A stretch of DNA of 59,620 bases, from NCBI GenBank assembly GCA_028280325.1, contig JANQLZ010000060.1, positions 1-59,620 on the forward strand. The letters are read 5' to 3'. Positions 40,364-48,753 of this stretch are shown piece by piece (position 1 is the stretch's first letter; every line of letters starts with the position of its first letter). The notes under the pieces were generated by a model. That model made no database searches and was not told where the DNA came from. It saw only the letters and a list, made by a program, of their open reading frames with translations. Source of the stretch: Bacillota bacterium. GTDB lineage: Bacteria > Bacillota > UBA994 > PWPR01. Made by a program: the position numbers and the translations under genes.

Positions 40364-41386
40364 CTAATCCTGCAATATCTCTTCAATACGGCTACTGACA
40401 TATTCCAATAGTGATATAACTCTGGCGTATGTCATTCTCCGAGGCCCCAGAACACCAATGACACCAGCTATATGGCTGTTGATCGTGTAGGGAATTTTGA
40501 CAATACTGCATTCCTGCATAATTTCATTGTTAATCTCTTTACCGATTGAGATATCGATATTTTTTGTAGTCTGTGTCGCTAATAATTCTGCTAAGATATC
40601 CTGTGCATTAAGTGCCTCAAACAGCTGCAGATACTTGTTGTCTATTCTAAACTCCGGCTGATTCAGCACATTTATTATTCCATCAGCTACAATAGGGGTA
40701 ATATGCATATCAAAAACCTGATTTATAAAAGCCTTTAAAGCCAGGTCTTCGCTATTAATATGCTCATTAATACTCCACATTAAATACTCTGTGTCAGAGT
40801 TTTTAATGTCTCTTAAACACTTTCCCTTTAACTTGTCATTCAGAACACGGTTGATATAACCAATATTTTCGGCAGACATTGCTTTAGGAAGTCGCAGTAC
40901 TTTACTAGTTGACAATCCATTATCTGTTACAGCAATTGCTACCACCTTTTTTTCACTGATCGGCACCAGGGCAAATTCCCGCAATAAACAGGCATTTATA
41001 TAAGGGCCACTTACAATAGTTGCGTACGAAGTTAACTCTGCCAGGGCTTCTGCAATACTTAAAACCAGCTGCTCTTTCTCCAAAATGCGTTCATCAATTT
41101 CATTCTCTATCCTTGAAATAGACCTGATATCCGGCTTTAGCTTCGGATTTAAGGTATCGACATACAGCCGATAGCCTGAGTCAGATGGTATTCTACCAGC
41201 AGATATATGAGGCTGTTCTAAAAAACCCATTTCCTCAAGGTCAGACATCTCATTGCGAACAGTTGCCGGGCTCACTCCCAAATTAAACTGCTTGGCAATA
41301 GTGCGAGATCCCACTGGCACTCCTGACTCAATATAAGATTTTACTACGGCTTGTAATATCTGAAGCTGTCGTGGGGATAATTGCAT
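40364..41386 (-). CDS. hrcA: Heat-inducible transcription repressor HrcA
   Basis: Repressor of class I heat-shock genes binding CIRCE. N-terminal winged helix: LSPRQLQILQAVVKSYIESG, then GVSPATVRNEMSDLEEMGFL; GAF-like and inserted dimerisation domains follow, ending in the GVLGPRRMTYARVISLLEYVS signature. 340 residues. First gene of the operon with CIRCE directly upstream, so autoregulated. In Bacillus HrcA activity is tuned by GroEL; whether the archaeal-type chaperonin plays that part here is open. Confidence 0.96.
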   Translation of the reverse strand: MQLSPRQLQILQAVVKSYIESGVPVGSRTIAKQFNLGVSPATVRNEMSDLEEMGFLEQPHISAGRIPSDSGYRLYVDTLNPKLKPDIRSISRIENEIDERILEKEQLVLSIAEALAELTSYATIVSGPYINACLLREFALVPISEKKVVAIAVTDNGLSTSKVLRLPKAMSAENIGYINRVLNDKLKGKCLRDIKNSDTEYLMWSINEHINSEDLALKAFINQVFDMHITPIVADGIINVLNQPEFRIDNKYLQLFEALNAQDILAELLATQTTKNIDISIGKEINNEIMQECSIVKIPYTINSHIAGVIGVLGPRRMTYARVISLLEYVSSRIEEILQD

Positions 41387-41405
41387 TTTCTCACCTTCTT
41401 ATTTG

Positions 41406-41432
41406 TTAGCACTCTATCAAGGTGAGTGCTAA
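41406..41432. promoter_or_regulatory. CIRCE operator
   Basis: Perfect match to the consensus inverted repeat: TTAGCACTC, 9-base spacer, GAGTGCTAA. It lies just below the -10 box of the hrcA promoter and 20 bases above the hrcA start codon. HrcA binding here would block the whole hrcA-chaperonin-grpE-dnaK-dnaJ operon. Confidence 0.98.
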
Positions 41433-41443
41433 AATCTATAAAA

Positions 41444-41472
41444 AAAATACCACCCTGCTTGCCAACTGTCAA
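41444..41472 (-). promoter_or_regulatory. Promoter of the hrcA-dnaK operon
   Basis: TTGACA (41467-41472) and TATTTT (41444-41449) spaced by 17 bases on the minus strand, immediately followed by CIRCE at the expected start of transcription. Confidence 0.85.
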
Positions 41473-41532
41473 GGCACAAAACAGGAATTGTCAAAAAAAA
41501 GTTAAGTTTTTTGCAAAAGTATCACTCTGCCA

Positions 41533-41570
41533 CGATAAAAAGATTACTCTTAACTAAATAAGAGCAATCT
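41533..41570 (-). terminator. Rho-independent terminator after the P-type ATPase gene
   Basis: Minus strand AGATTGCTCTTA and TAAGAGTAATCT pair (12 positions, one mismatch), followed by TTTTTATC. It lies about 65 bases beyond the ATPase stop; a GC-rich hairpin GGTGCTG/CAGCACC (about 41606-41633) comes between. Confidence 0.8.
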
Positions 41571-41635
41571 ATTATGGTCAGAAGGAGAGTAATCCTTAAA
41601 CGGTGGTGCTGTTGCCGGCGCGCCTGTCAGCACCT

Positions 41636-44380
41636 TTATCTTTTAGAACGTTTAACAAGTTTTAACACCTCGTGAGCCAGCAGAACTATTAAGGAGGCCC
41701 CGACAATATAGCCCCAGTCTATTAGCTGCAACGGTGCAAACTTTAAAAAATGATTAAACGGAGGTACGTAAATAGCAATACACATCAGACCTAATGAAAT
41801 TACCAACGAAGCCAGCAGCTTGGGATTAGTAAAAAATGTTTTGCTGAAAACTGAAGTGTATTCATATCTTCTGGACAAAATATTTGTAAACTGGCTCAGA
41901 GCTATCGTAGCATAGCTGATAGTAGTTGCTCGGGCATACAACCAGTGAGTAGCGGTTAAACTGACGCCCATCCTCGAACCAAACAAGGCAAAATTAATAA
42001 ATGCCAGACCGCCAATCAGCAGCCCAAAGAAAAGAATTTCCAACCCTGAACGACGATTTAAAATATGTTCATCTCTGTTTCTGGGCGGCGAAGCCATTAA
42101 AGCCTCAGAGCCAGGATCAAATGTCAGAGCTGTAAGCGGCAAAATCTCAGCCAACAGATCAATTGCTAAAATCTGAATAGCTAAAATAGGAATCGGCATG
42201 TCAAACAGGGCGACACTGGCCAGGCCGAGCATCACTACAGCCAGCTGGGCGGCATTAGTAGTCATCGAGGATAAAACAGTTTTCCTCAAATTATTAAAAA
42301 TCGTTCTGCCTTCTCTGACTGCATATACCAGGGTAGTGAAACTATCGTCCAGCAAGACCAGTTCCGATGCTTCTTTGGCCACATCAGTGCCTATTGTCCC
42401 CATCGCAACCCCGATATGGGCATTTTTAAGAGCCGGAGCATCGTTAACACCGTCGCCGGTCACAGCTACTATATCGTTTTCTCTCTTTAAATTCTTAACA
42501 ATTCGCAATTTATCAGCCGGTGAGACCCGTGAAAAAATTAACGCATCACGATTCTTCATCTCACTTTTAAGGATTTCATCAGACATCTTGTTTAACTGAG
42601 CCCCGGTTATTACCTCAAGATCCTGGTCTTCAGGGCAGAGCTGCACTTCTCGGCCTACAGCCTGAGCTGTGATGGCATGATCACCAGTCATAATGAAGGT
42701 CCTTATATGAGCTTGATGAGCATGACCAATAGCCTCTTTAACCCCTTCTTTAGGCGGATCAATCATAGCTACCATTCCCAGAAAAATGACATCTCGCTCT
42801 ACTTCCTCTTCGACATAATCTCTGCCTTCTGGATCCAATTCCCGATAAGCAATAGAAATTACCCGCATAGCCTGCTTAGAATATTTGGTATTCATATCCT
42901 GTATTTGCTGCTTATCAGCCTCAGTTATCGGTAAAATCTCACCATTTTTATAAATGTATTTAGTGATTGTCAACAAACCGTCGGTAGCACCCTTCATACA
43001 CAGGACCTGGCGGTCATCAAATTTCCTGACTGAGCTCATTCTTTTCCTAAAAGAGTCGAATGGAAACTCATGTAATTCAGGATTTTCAACATCCTCCTGA
43101 GGTGACCTGGTGCCCACTTTTGTCGATAAGGTAATAATGGCTGCCTCTGTGGGATCGCCAATTGGATACCAGTTGGCATGGCTTTCATCCGGCGGATGAA
43201 TCTCTGCATTAGAAGCCATGGTAGCTGCGTCTAACATGATCTCCATTTCATCTATTTCAGACTGGCTGATCGGCTCACCATCCGGGCCAATAATATCTCC
43301 CTGTGGCTCATAGCCTAAACCGGTAACACTGTATTCCTGGCCATTAAACCAGACCCCCTGAACCGTCATTTCATTCTTAGTCAGGGTACCTGTTTTGTCG
43401 GTGCAAATTACTGTAGTTGAGCCCAATGTTTCAACTGCAGACAGCTTTTTGACGATTGCATTTTTATGAGCCAGCCGGCCGCTGCCCTGGGAAAGGGCAA
43501 CTGATACCTGAGCAGGCAGCGCTTGCGGAACTGCAGCAGCGGCAATACCTAAAGCATATATTAAACTGACTCGTAAACTAAAGCCCTGCCAAATTGAGAC
43601 CCCAAACAAAATGATACTGATAAACACAGCGATTGCGGTCAAGGTTCGGCCCAAGGCCCCTAATTCCAATTGTAGCGGCGAAAGTGATTTATCACTGGCT
43701 TGGGTTAAGTCTGCAATTTTTCCCAACTCGGTATCCATACCAATACCGACCACAACACCCTTGGCATTACCGGTCGCAACTGAAGTCCCCAGGTACAGCA
43801 TATTATCTCTGTCACCTAAAGTAGCGTATTCTTGCACAATATTGCTGTGTTTCTCCTGGGGCATCGATTCACCGGTGAGAGCAAAGTCATTGGACTTGAG
43901 ATTAAAACTCTCCATAATTCTAATATCTGCCGGAACCTTGTCCCCTTCGTCAATCATTACTATATCACCGGGTACCAGATCAACCTGATAAACCTCTTTG
44001 AGGGTACCGTCCCGGATTACTTTTGCTGGCGACTGAACTAAACTTTTTAAACTGTCCAGTATTTTTTCAGCCTTAAACTCCTGATAAAAACCTATTGTAG
44101 CGTTTACCAGTACAATAATAAACATGATAATCCCGTCTGAATAGCTGCCGATAAAAAACGACATTAAACCCGCAGCGATTAAGACCAGGACCAAGACATC
44201 TTTTAACTGCGATAAAAACATGGCCAGTTTGGAAACCTGTTTTTTTGTCTTTAAAATATTTGGCCCATACTGTTGCTGCCTCTCCTGAACAGCAGCTGCA
44301 GATAGCCCCTGGCTGCTGGTTTGATAATGTTCCATAACCTCTCTGGACGAAGCGCTATGAAATTTTATTTTTTCATCCAC
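41636..44380 (-). CDS. P2-type cation-transporting ATPase with atypical ion-site motifs
   Basis: 914-residue membrane P-type ATPase of the PMR1/SERCA-like architecture. Parts in order: cation-ATPase N domain, M1-M2, actuator with ALTGES (near 167-172), M3-M4, phosphorylation site CTDKTGTLT (Asp328), nucleotide domain, hinge TGDGVNDAPALK, and six C-terminal helices. In M4 the usual PEGLP is VPQALPA, and M6 reads AIDLLAEILPL where SERCA has NLVTDGLPA; M5 has TTNAAQL. Several Ca2+-coordinating acidic or amide residues are therefore changed, so calcium is not assured. Single-gene unit with its own terminator. Confidence 0.88.
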   Translation of the reverse strand: MDEKIKFHSASSREVMEHYQTSSQGLSAAAVQERQQQYGPNILKTKKQVSKLAMFLSQLKDVLVLVLIAAGLMSFFIGSYSDGIIMFIIVLVNATIGFYQEFKAEKILDSLKSLVQSPAKVIRDGTLKEVYQVDLVPGDIVMIDEGDKVPADIRIMESFNLKSNDFALTGESMPQEKHSNIVQEYATLGDRDNMLYLGTSVATGNAKGVVVGIGMDTELGKIADLTQASDKSLSPLQLELGALGRTLTAIAVFISIILFGVSIWQGFSLRVSLIYALGIAAAAVPQALPAQVSVALSQGSGRLAHKNAIVKKLSAVETLGSTTVICTDKTGTLTKNEMTVQGVWFNGQEYSVTGLGYEPQGDIIGPDGEPISQSEIDEMEIMLDAATMASNAEIHPPDESHANWYPIGDPTEAAIITLSTKVGTRSPQEDVENPELHEFPFDSFRKRMSSVRKFDDRQVLCMKGATDGLLTITKYIYKNGEILPITEADKQQIQDMNTKYSKQAMRVISIAYRELDPEGRDYVEEEVERDVIFLGMVAMIDPPKEGVKEAIGHAHQAHIRTFIMTGDHAITAQAVGREVQLCPEDQDLEVITGAQLNKMSDEILKSEMKNRDALIFSRVSPADKLRIVKNLKRENDIVAVTGDGVNDAPALKNAHIGVAMGTIGTDVAKEASELVLLDDSFTTLVYAVREGRTIFNNLRKTVLSSMTTNAAQLAVVMLGLASVALFDMPIPILAIQILAIDLLAEILPLTALTFDPGSEALMASPPRNRDEHILNRRSGLEILFFGLLIGGLAFINFALFGSRMGVSLTATHWLYARATTISYATIALSQFTNILSRRYEYTSVFSKTFFTNPKLLASLVISLGLMCIAIYVPPFNHFLKFAPLQLIDWGYIVGASLIVLLAHEVLKLVKRSKR

Positions 44381-44460
44381 CTATGTACCCTCCTTCGTCT
44401 GACGTCAAGCCCTATTGTAGTATACAGTTTCGTGTCTGGAATGACAACCAGCAGTAAGAA

Positions 44461-44491
44461 AGAACAGAAATTAATTACAATTATCTGTTCT
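44461..44491. repeat. Inverted repeat upstream of the P-type ATPase gene
   Basis: AGAACAGA and TCTGTTCT are perfect 8-bp arms around an AT-rich centre, about 80 bases above the ATPase start codon. Possible operator or hairpin; nothing else was recognised in the 44381-44657 gap. Confidence 0.35.
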
Positions 44492-44657
44492 CACGTTTAA
44501 TACTGATTTCTGACACAAAACATGGTATGACAATACCCATGTATTATATTTTCCCAAGGGCATGCAGCTTTAAACATCTCCTCAAAAACAATTTCCAAAA
44601 ACGGCTGCGCTAGCAAGGCTCTGGCTGAGAAAATTGCTCCATCAACTGCTCTGCAGT

Positions 44658-45596
44658 TTAGTCCAAGTGAGCTTTTTCTCTTCTTTTGGCAATCACTACT
44701 TTAATCTTTCTCCAAAGCTTTACAGCCAAAAATATAATCAGAAAAACAAAGGGGGCAAAAGGAAGCAGCCAGACCACTGTCAGGACAATACTCATTATAA
44801 AATTGAGCATGGAGCCCCAGCCATCCTGCAGGGCAAAATTAAACCTCTCAGAGTAATTGCTTTTAAATGATGAGACCGGATTCTTTTCAGTAATACTGAG
44901 GGTGATAGTACTCATGGCTACCTGCCGATCTAAATACTGCATCTTGCCTTTCAGGCTTTCGATATCATAAATTACTTTGTTAAGCTCGTTCTCAATCTTT
45001 AATATATCTGAAACGCTTTCAGCCTTGTCCAGAAGTTTTGTAAAAGACTCCCGCTTGGCCTCCAGTGTGGTTAAGCGCACCTCCATATCCAGGTATTCCT
45101 CGGTGACATCCTGGGTATTTGTGTTATCTACCTTAACGTCTCCAAAATCAGCAAGGGCAGAATGCACTTCACTGAAATTTTCAGCAGGCACCCTGATCAC
45201 CATGTTAACACGGTTAAAATTCTCATGATCCCGCCGCGAAGAGGATTGCACAAAACCGCTGTTTGCTGCAACCAGATCGATAACCTCCTGGACAACCTGA
45301 TCTAAATTGATAACCTCTAAACTGAGCTCTCCAGTCTTGATTACTTTATTGTTGGTCTCACTCTGCTGGGTGAACACCCCACCCAAGACAAGGCTGTCAG
45401 TAGTTAAAACAGCATTTTTTATTGGAGCGCCTGATTGATCTTTAACTTCGAATACTAAATCATCAGAAAGATCAAATTCGATATCCTCGGTTCGATACGA
45501 GCCTGATTGAGGCTCTGATACAATGGCTCTGCACCCGCTAAAAACCAATATAATAATCAATAACAGCAGCATAACTTTACTTTTCTGAAAATTCAT
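44658..45596 (-). CDS. DUF4349 lipoprotein
   Basis: 312-residue predicted lipoprotein. The signal peptide ends in the lipobox FSGC (Cys22). The DUF4349 domain covers about 80-290: VIKTGELSLEVINLDQV, a long coiled coil (MEVRLTTLEAKRESF to IESLKGKMQYLDRQ), and STITLSITE. A C-terminal membrane helix (about 266-292) and a basic tail follow, so the domain faces outside, tethered at both ends. Function unknown. The 5' flank holds the duplicated structured element at 45650-46008. Confidence 0.87.
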   Translation of the reverse strand: MNFQKSKVMLLLLIIILVFSGCRAIVSEPQSGSYRTEDIEFDLSDDLVFEVKDQSGAPIKNAVLTTDSLVLGGVFTQQSETNNKVIKTGELSLEVINLDQVVQEVIDLVAANSGFVQSSSRRDHENFNRVNMVIRVPAENFSEVHSALADFGDVKVDNTNTQDVTEEYLDMEVRLTTLEAKRESFTKLLDKAESVSDILKIENELNKVIYDIESLKGKMQYLDRQVAMSTITLSITEKNPVSSFKSNYSERFNFALQDGWGSMLNFIMSIVLTVVWLLPFAPFVFLIIFLAVKLWRKIKVVIAKRREKAHLD

Positions 45597-45649
45597 TAAG
45601 ATCGCCTCCGTCTATATGACTGTTGGGGTTAATACTTCGTTCCGCTGTT

Positions 45650-45789
45650 GCTCCCACAATTAATACTATCTACTGCAAATATATTTTATTTTTTTGGTAA
45701 GTGCTTTTGTACCAAAACACTTTGTCATTCACCAAAATATTCAAAAACATATACTACTGGCTTGTATTATGTTTTGTGAATATTTTAGC
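45650..45789. repeat. Structured duplicated element, unit 1
   Basis: Non-coding. A T-rich approach leads to a conserved block 45699-45727 (AAGTGCTTTTGT, then ACCAAAACACTTTGTCA) able to form a hairpin (TTTTGGTA with TACCAAAA). It is followed by a long stem: AAAATATTCA-AAAACATA (45734-45751) pairs with 45768-45786 with a single bulge. The 16-base loop is TACTACTGGCTTGTAT. The block is repeated 220 bases on with a wholly different but still paired stem (unit 2). Confidence 0.7.
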
Positions 45790-45872
45790 TATTCCTCGAG
45801 CTAGCATCAATTCTGTGAGCCTGGGCTGAATCAAACTCTGCGTCATTTAGTCGCTTAGTTCCACGGGGCTTC

Positions 45873-46008
45873 CATAATCATACCCAGCTACTGGGATTGT
45901 ACTTTGTTTTTTTAGGATAAGTGCTTTTGTTCCAAAACACTTTGTCAAACGAAGAAATTTTCTCAAAGATATACCAACTTGTATTATCCTTGAAGAAAAT
46001 TTCTTTTT
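45873..46008. repeat. Structured duplicated element, unit 2
   Basis: Same plan as unit 1. The conserved block lies at 45919-45947 (AAGTGCTTTTGT, then TCCAAAACACTTTGTCA). The stem arms are AAGAAATTTTCTCAAAGATA (45952-45971) and TATCCTTGAAGAAAATTTCTT (45985-46005). The loop is TACCAACTTGTAT, sharing TAC...CTTGTAT with unit 1. The arm sequences differ from unit 1 almost completely while pairing is kept. On the minus strand both units lie in the 5' flank of the DUF4349 gene. Confidence 0.7.
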
Positions 46009-46020
46009 CACTACCTACAA

Positions 46021-46042
46021 GGGTCGGCATGGAAACCGACCC
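46021..46042. repeat. Short REP-like palindrome
   Basis: GGGTCGG, loop CATGGAAA, CCGACCC. GC-rich compared with its AT-rich surroundings, adjoining unit 2 of the structured element; resembles small dispersed palindromic repeats. Confidence 0.5.
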
Positions 46043-46080
46043 CTACATCATGTTATTTTCAGCTATTTTCCTAAAATAGA

Positions 46081-46252
46081 AACAATCGTTTAGCTATCAA
46101 AAAATACAACCGCCCAACCATTGCCAGACAATTGCCCAACTATCGTATCAAACCTACTGCCAAACTATCGCCCCACAATCGTTCAGCATCGTTCAAGCTA
46201 TTGTTAAAGCTATCGTTCCAACAATTGTTCCAGCCATTGTTCAGCTATTGTG
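46081..46252. repeat. Degenerate 10-12 bp minisatellite, copy 2
   Basis: Read on the minus strand, the stretch is a row of units such as GAACAATGGCTG, GAACAATTGTTG, GAACGATAGCTTT, AACAATAGCTT, GAACGATGCT and GAACGATTGTGG, decaying with distance from the gene. It overlaps the last codons of the FAD-protein gene (stop at 46241). The same family is at 1806-1940 on the other strand. Confidence 0.7.
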
Positions 46253-47827
46253 AGAAGGAGCATATTTCTGAATGACGGCTTCTGCTGCTTTTAAGCCGTC
46301 GACTGCTGCCGATACTATTCCTCCGGCGTAGCCGGCTCCTTCGCCTGCCGGATAAAGCCCTTCGATATTGGATTCCATCAACTCATTACGCACAATACGC
46401 AGCGGGGCTGAGCTCCGGGTTTCCACCCCGGTTAATACTGCCTCTGGATGATCGAATCCTGTAATAACCTTGCCCCAGTTACGTAAAGCCCTCTGCAAGG
46501 TTGAAACAACATAGTGTGGCAGACACTGGCTTAACCGAGCAAATCTCACCCCTGGAAGATAACTGGGTTTTATCCTGCCAAAGCTGGTAGAGGGTTTGTC
46601 TTGCATAAAATCACCCAGCAGTTGCACCGGTGCACAGTAATTGCTGCCGCCTAACTTAAACGCCAGTTTCTCATATCTTTGCTGAAAGTAAATCCCACCC
46701 AGCGGATGGCTGCAAAAATCCTCAGGGGTAACCCCTACCAGCAAGGCACTGTTGGCATTTGTTGCACCCCGATTGTAATAGCTCATACCATTGGTCACAA
46801 CCTCAGCAAACCCGGAAGCTGAAGCCACTACTAAGCCACCAGGGCACATGCAGAATGAATATGCAGAACGCCCGTTATCATGGTACTTCAGCCGATAATC
46901 AGCTGGCTCCAGGTTCTCGTTTCCGGCATACTTACCATATTGGGCAGCATCAATATCCTGCTGCAAATGCTCAATCCGCAAGCCGATTGAAAAAGATTTT
47001 GGGGTTAGATTAACACCATTTTCGTATAACATGTGGTAGGTGTCGCGGGCACTGTGGCCGATAGCCAGAATCACAGTCTGAGCTGAAATGTATTCACTGT
47101 TATCGACTACTACGCCAACTGTCTTACTGTTCACCATCTTTAAGCTGGTAACCAGCGAGTTAAACCGGACATCTCCTCCCAGTTCGATTATTTGTTTTCT
47201 GATATTCCTGACTACTAGGCGCAAATAGTCGGTGCCAATATGGGGTCGATAGCTATATAAGATATCAGCCGGGGCCCCATTTGCTACCAATGATTCCAGG
47301 ACAAAGCGGCATCTGACATCCCTGATATTGGTCGTCAGTTTGCCATCTGAAAAGGTACCTGCACCTCCCTCACCGAACTGAACATTGGTATTAGCCTGGA
47401 GTTGTCCTCCTGACCAAAACCTGGTTACTATTTTGGTTCTGCTGTCTACATCTGCTCCTCGCTCCAGCAACAGTGGTCTAAAGCCCATTTTGGCCAGCAG
47501 ATAGGCAGCAAATAATCCACAGGGTCCACTCCCAATGACAATCGGCCTGTTTCTGAGGTCTTCATTACCTGCCTGAGGCAGTACATAGCGCTTTTCTTTT
47601 GCAACCGATACCCAACTTAAGTTTTTACTGAGAATGCTTTGCTCGTTTTTCAACTCAATATCAGCTGAATAGACAAAATTGCGGTGCTTTTTACGTGCAT
47701 CATATGATTCTTTATAGATTTTGATACTCAGCAATTCCTGTTCTGATATACCCAGCTTCTTACAAAGGGCCCTGGTTATCTGGCCCCGTTGGTCAATTGG
47801 TACCCGAATGTTTGCAACCCGCAACAT
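46241..47827 (-). CDS. FAD-dependent dehydrogenase-like protein (COG2509 type)
   Basis: 528-residue flavoprotein. An N-terminal ~90-residue ferredoxin-like extension (IKIYKESYDARKKHRNFVYSAD) precedes the FAD Rossmann motif VIGSGPCGLFAAYLLA, then LLERGADVDSRT, QFGEGGAGTFSDGKL, and the C-terminal FAD loop GLYPAGEGAGYAGGIVSAAVDG. Members are conserved but their substrate is unknown. ATG at 47827 has AAAGGAG upstream. It is divergent from yedF across a 13-bp-arm palindrome; the 3' end runs into a minisatellite. Confidence 0.85.
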   Translation of the reverse strand: MLRVANIRVPIDQRGQITRALCKKLGISEQELLSIKIYKESYDARKKHRNFVYSADIELKNEQSILSKNLSWVSVAKEKRYVLPQAGNEDLRNRPIVIGSGPCGLFAAYLLAKMGFRPLLLERGADVDSRTKIVTRFWSGGQLQANTNVQFGEGGAGTFSDGKLTTNIRDVRCRFVLESLVANGAPADILYSYRPHIGTDYLRLVVRNIRKQIIELGGDVRFNSLVTSLKMVNSKTVGVVVDNSEYISAQTVILAIGHSARDTYHMLYENGVNLTPKSFSIGLRIEHLQQDIDAAQYGKYAGNENLEPADYRLKYHDNGRSAYSFCMCPGGLVVASASGFAEVVTNGMSYYNRGATNANSALLVGVTPEDFCSHPLGGIYFQQRYEKLAFKLGGSNYCAPVQLLGDFMQDKPSTSFGRIKPSYLPGVRFARLSQCLPHYVVSTLQRALRNWGKVITGFDHPEAVLTGVETRSSAPLRIVRNELMESNIEGLYPAGEGAGYAGGIVSAAVDGLKAAEAVIQKYAPSHNS

Positions 47828-47870
47828 CAGCATCTCTCCTTTTACCACTCATTGTAACACAACAAATATC

Positions 47871-47907
47871 ATAAGTTATTATTGTGGTATTGATAATAAT
47901 AACTTAT
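47871..47907. promoter_or_regulatory. Perfect 13-bp-arm palindrome between divergent genes
   Basis: ATAAGTTATTATT and AATAATAACTTAT flank an 11-base centre. It sits in the 117-base gap between the divergent FAD-dehydrogenase and yedF genes and overlaps the yedF promoter, consistent with an operator serving one or both genes. The protein that binds it is unknown. Confidence 0.5.
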
Positions 47908-47910
47908 AAT
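47882..47910 (+). promoter_or_regulatory. Candidate promoter of yedF
   Basis: TTGTGG (47882-47887), 17-base spacer, perfect TATAAT (47905-47910), 34 bases above the yedF start codon. The boxes fall inside the palindrome at 47871-47907. Confidence 0.5.
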
Positions 47911-47944
47911 AAGTAAAGCAAACATTACTGAGGAGGTTCTTGAT

Positions 47945-48538
47945 ATGAATACAGTTGATGCCCGCGGCCTGCCTTGCCCGCAGCCTGTGATAAAGACTAA
48001 ACAGGCTCTGGATAAAATCAATGGTGCAACATTGATAACAATTGTCGACAATGAGGTTGCCAAAAAGAATATCATCAAACTGGTCAAAAAGCTGGGCTGT
48101 ACAGTTGAGGTAACAGTTGTCAACCAGGATTATCATTTGACAATCAAGAAAGGAGTCAGTGAACAGACTCAAGACCTACCCATAATCAATTCTAATACCG
48201 AAAGTGGCACAGTCATTTTGTGCATGAGTGATTTGTTTGGAGTTGGTGACGAGGCCTTGGGCCAGGTTTTGATCAAAGGCTTTTTTTATTCCCTGACAGA
48301 GCTTGCTAACCCCCCTCAGTCGATAATATTTATGAACAAGGGTATTTTCCTGGCCCTGAAAGGATCTCCTGTCTTAGACTCGCTGCATGAGCTTGCCGCC
48401 AGAGGCACAGAAATTTTGTCCTGTGGAACATGCTTAGACTTTTACCAAAACAAAGATTTGCTGGCTGTCGGAGAGATTACCAATATGTACTCGGCTACAG
48501 AAATCTTAAACGGAGCTGGCAGAATATTAAGAATTTAA
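47945..48538 (+). CDS. yedF: Sulfurtransferase-like selenium metabolism protein YedF
   Basis: 197 residues: an N-terminal TusA/SirA domain with DARGLPCPQPVIKTK (Cys11 in CPxP) and a C-terminal DsrE-like domain with GTVILCMSDLFGVGDEALG and the cysteine pair SCGTCLDF. Proteins with this fusion accompany selenium-use genes in anaerobes; selD or selA are not in the window, so the role is inferred from family. SD GGAGG at 47932. No gene follows closely; the 48539-48753 gap leads to the MATE gene. Confidence 0.88.
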   Translation: MNTVDARGLPCPQPVIKTKQALDKINGATLITIVDNEVAKKNIIKLVKKLGCTVEVTVVNQDYHLTIKKGVSEQTQDLPIINSNTESGTVILCMSDLFGVGDEALGQVLIKGFFYSLTELANPPQSIIFMNKGIFLALKGSPVLDSLHELAARGTEILSCGTCLDFYQNKDLLAVGEITNMYSATEILNGAGRILRI

Positions 48539-48753
48539 CGCTCTTTTAAACTGTCTTTAGCCAACACAATTCTGATTTATGAAAGAATTAATTGATATGT
48601 TATAGCAGGTCGTGACCTTATTAATATACAATAGTCAAACAGTGACGGATTATTTTATTATCTGTTGCTGTTTTCTCTTTAAATTAGTTGCACATCTAAT
48701 AATTACCCTGTAAAATATATCTCGATAACCGAAATAGTGAAAGGTATTTATCA

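Noticed and set aside
45650-46252. CRISPR-like array formed by the duplicated element and minisatellite
   Set aside because: Units are only two and degenerate in one case, and have no uniform repeat with distinct spacers in the other; no cas genes nearby.
47869-48172. Minus-strand frames overlapping yedF
   Set aside because: They lie antisense to a well-supported TusA-DsrE coding region and read through the palindromic promoter region.
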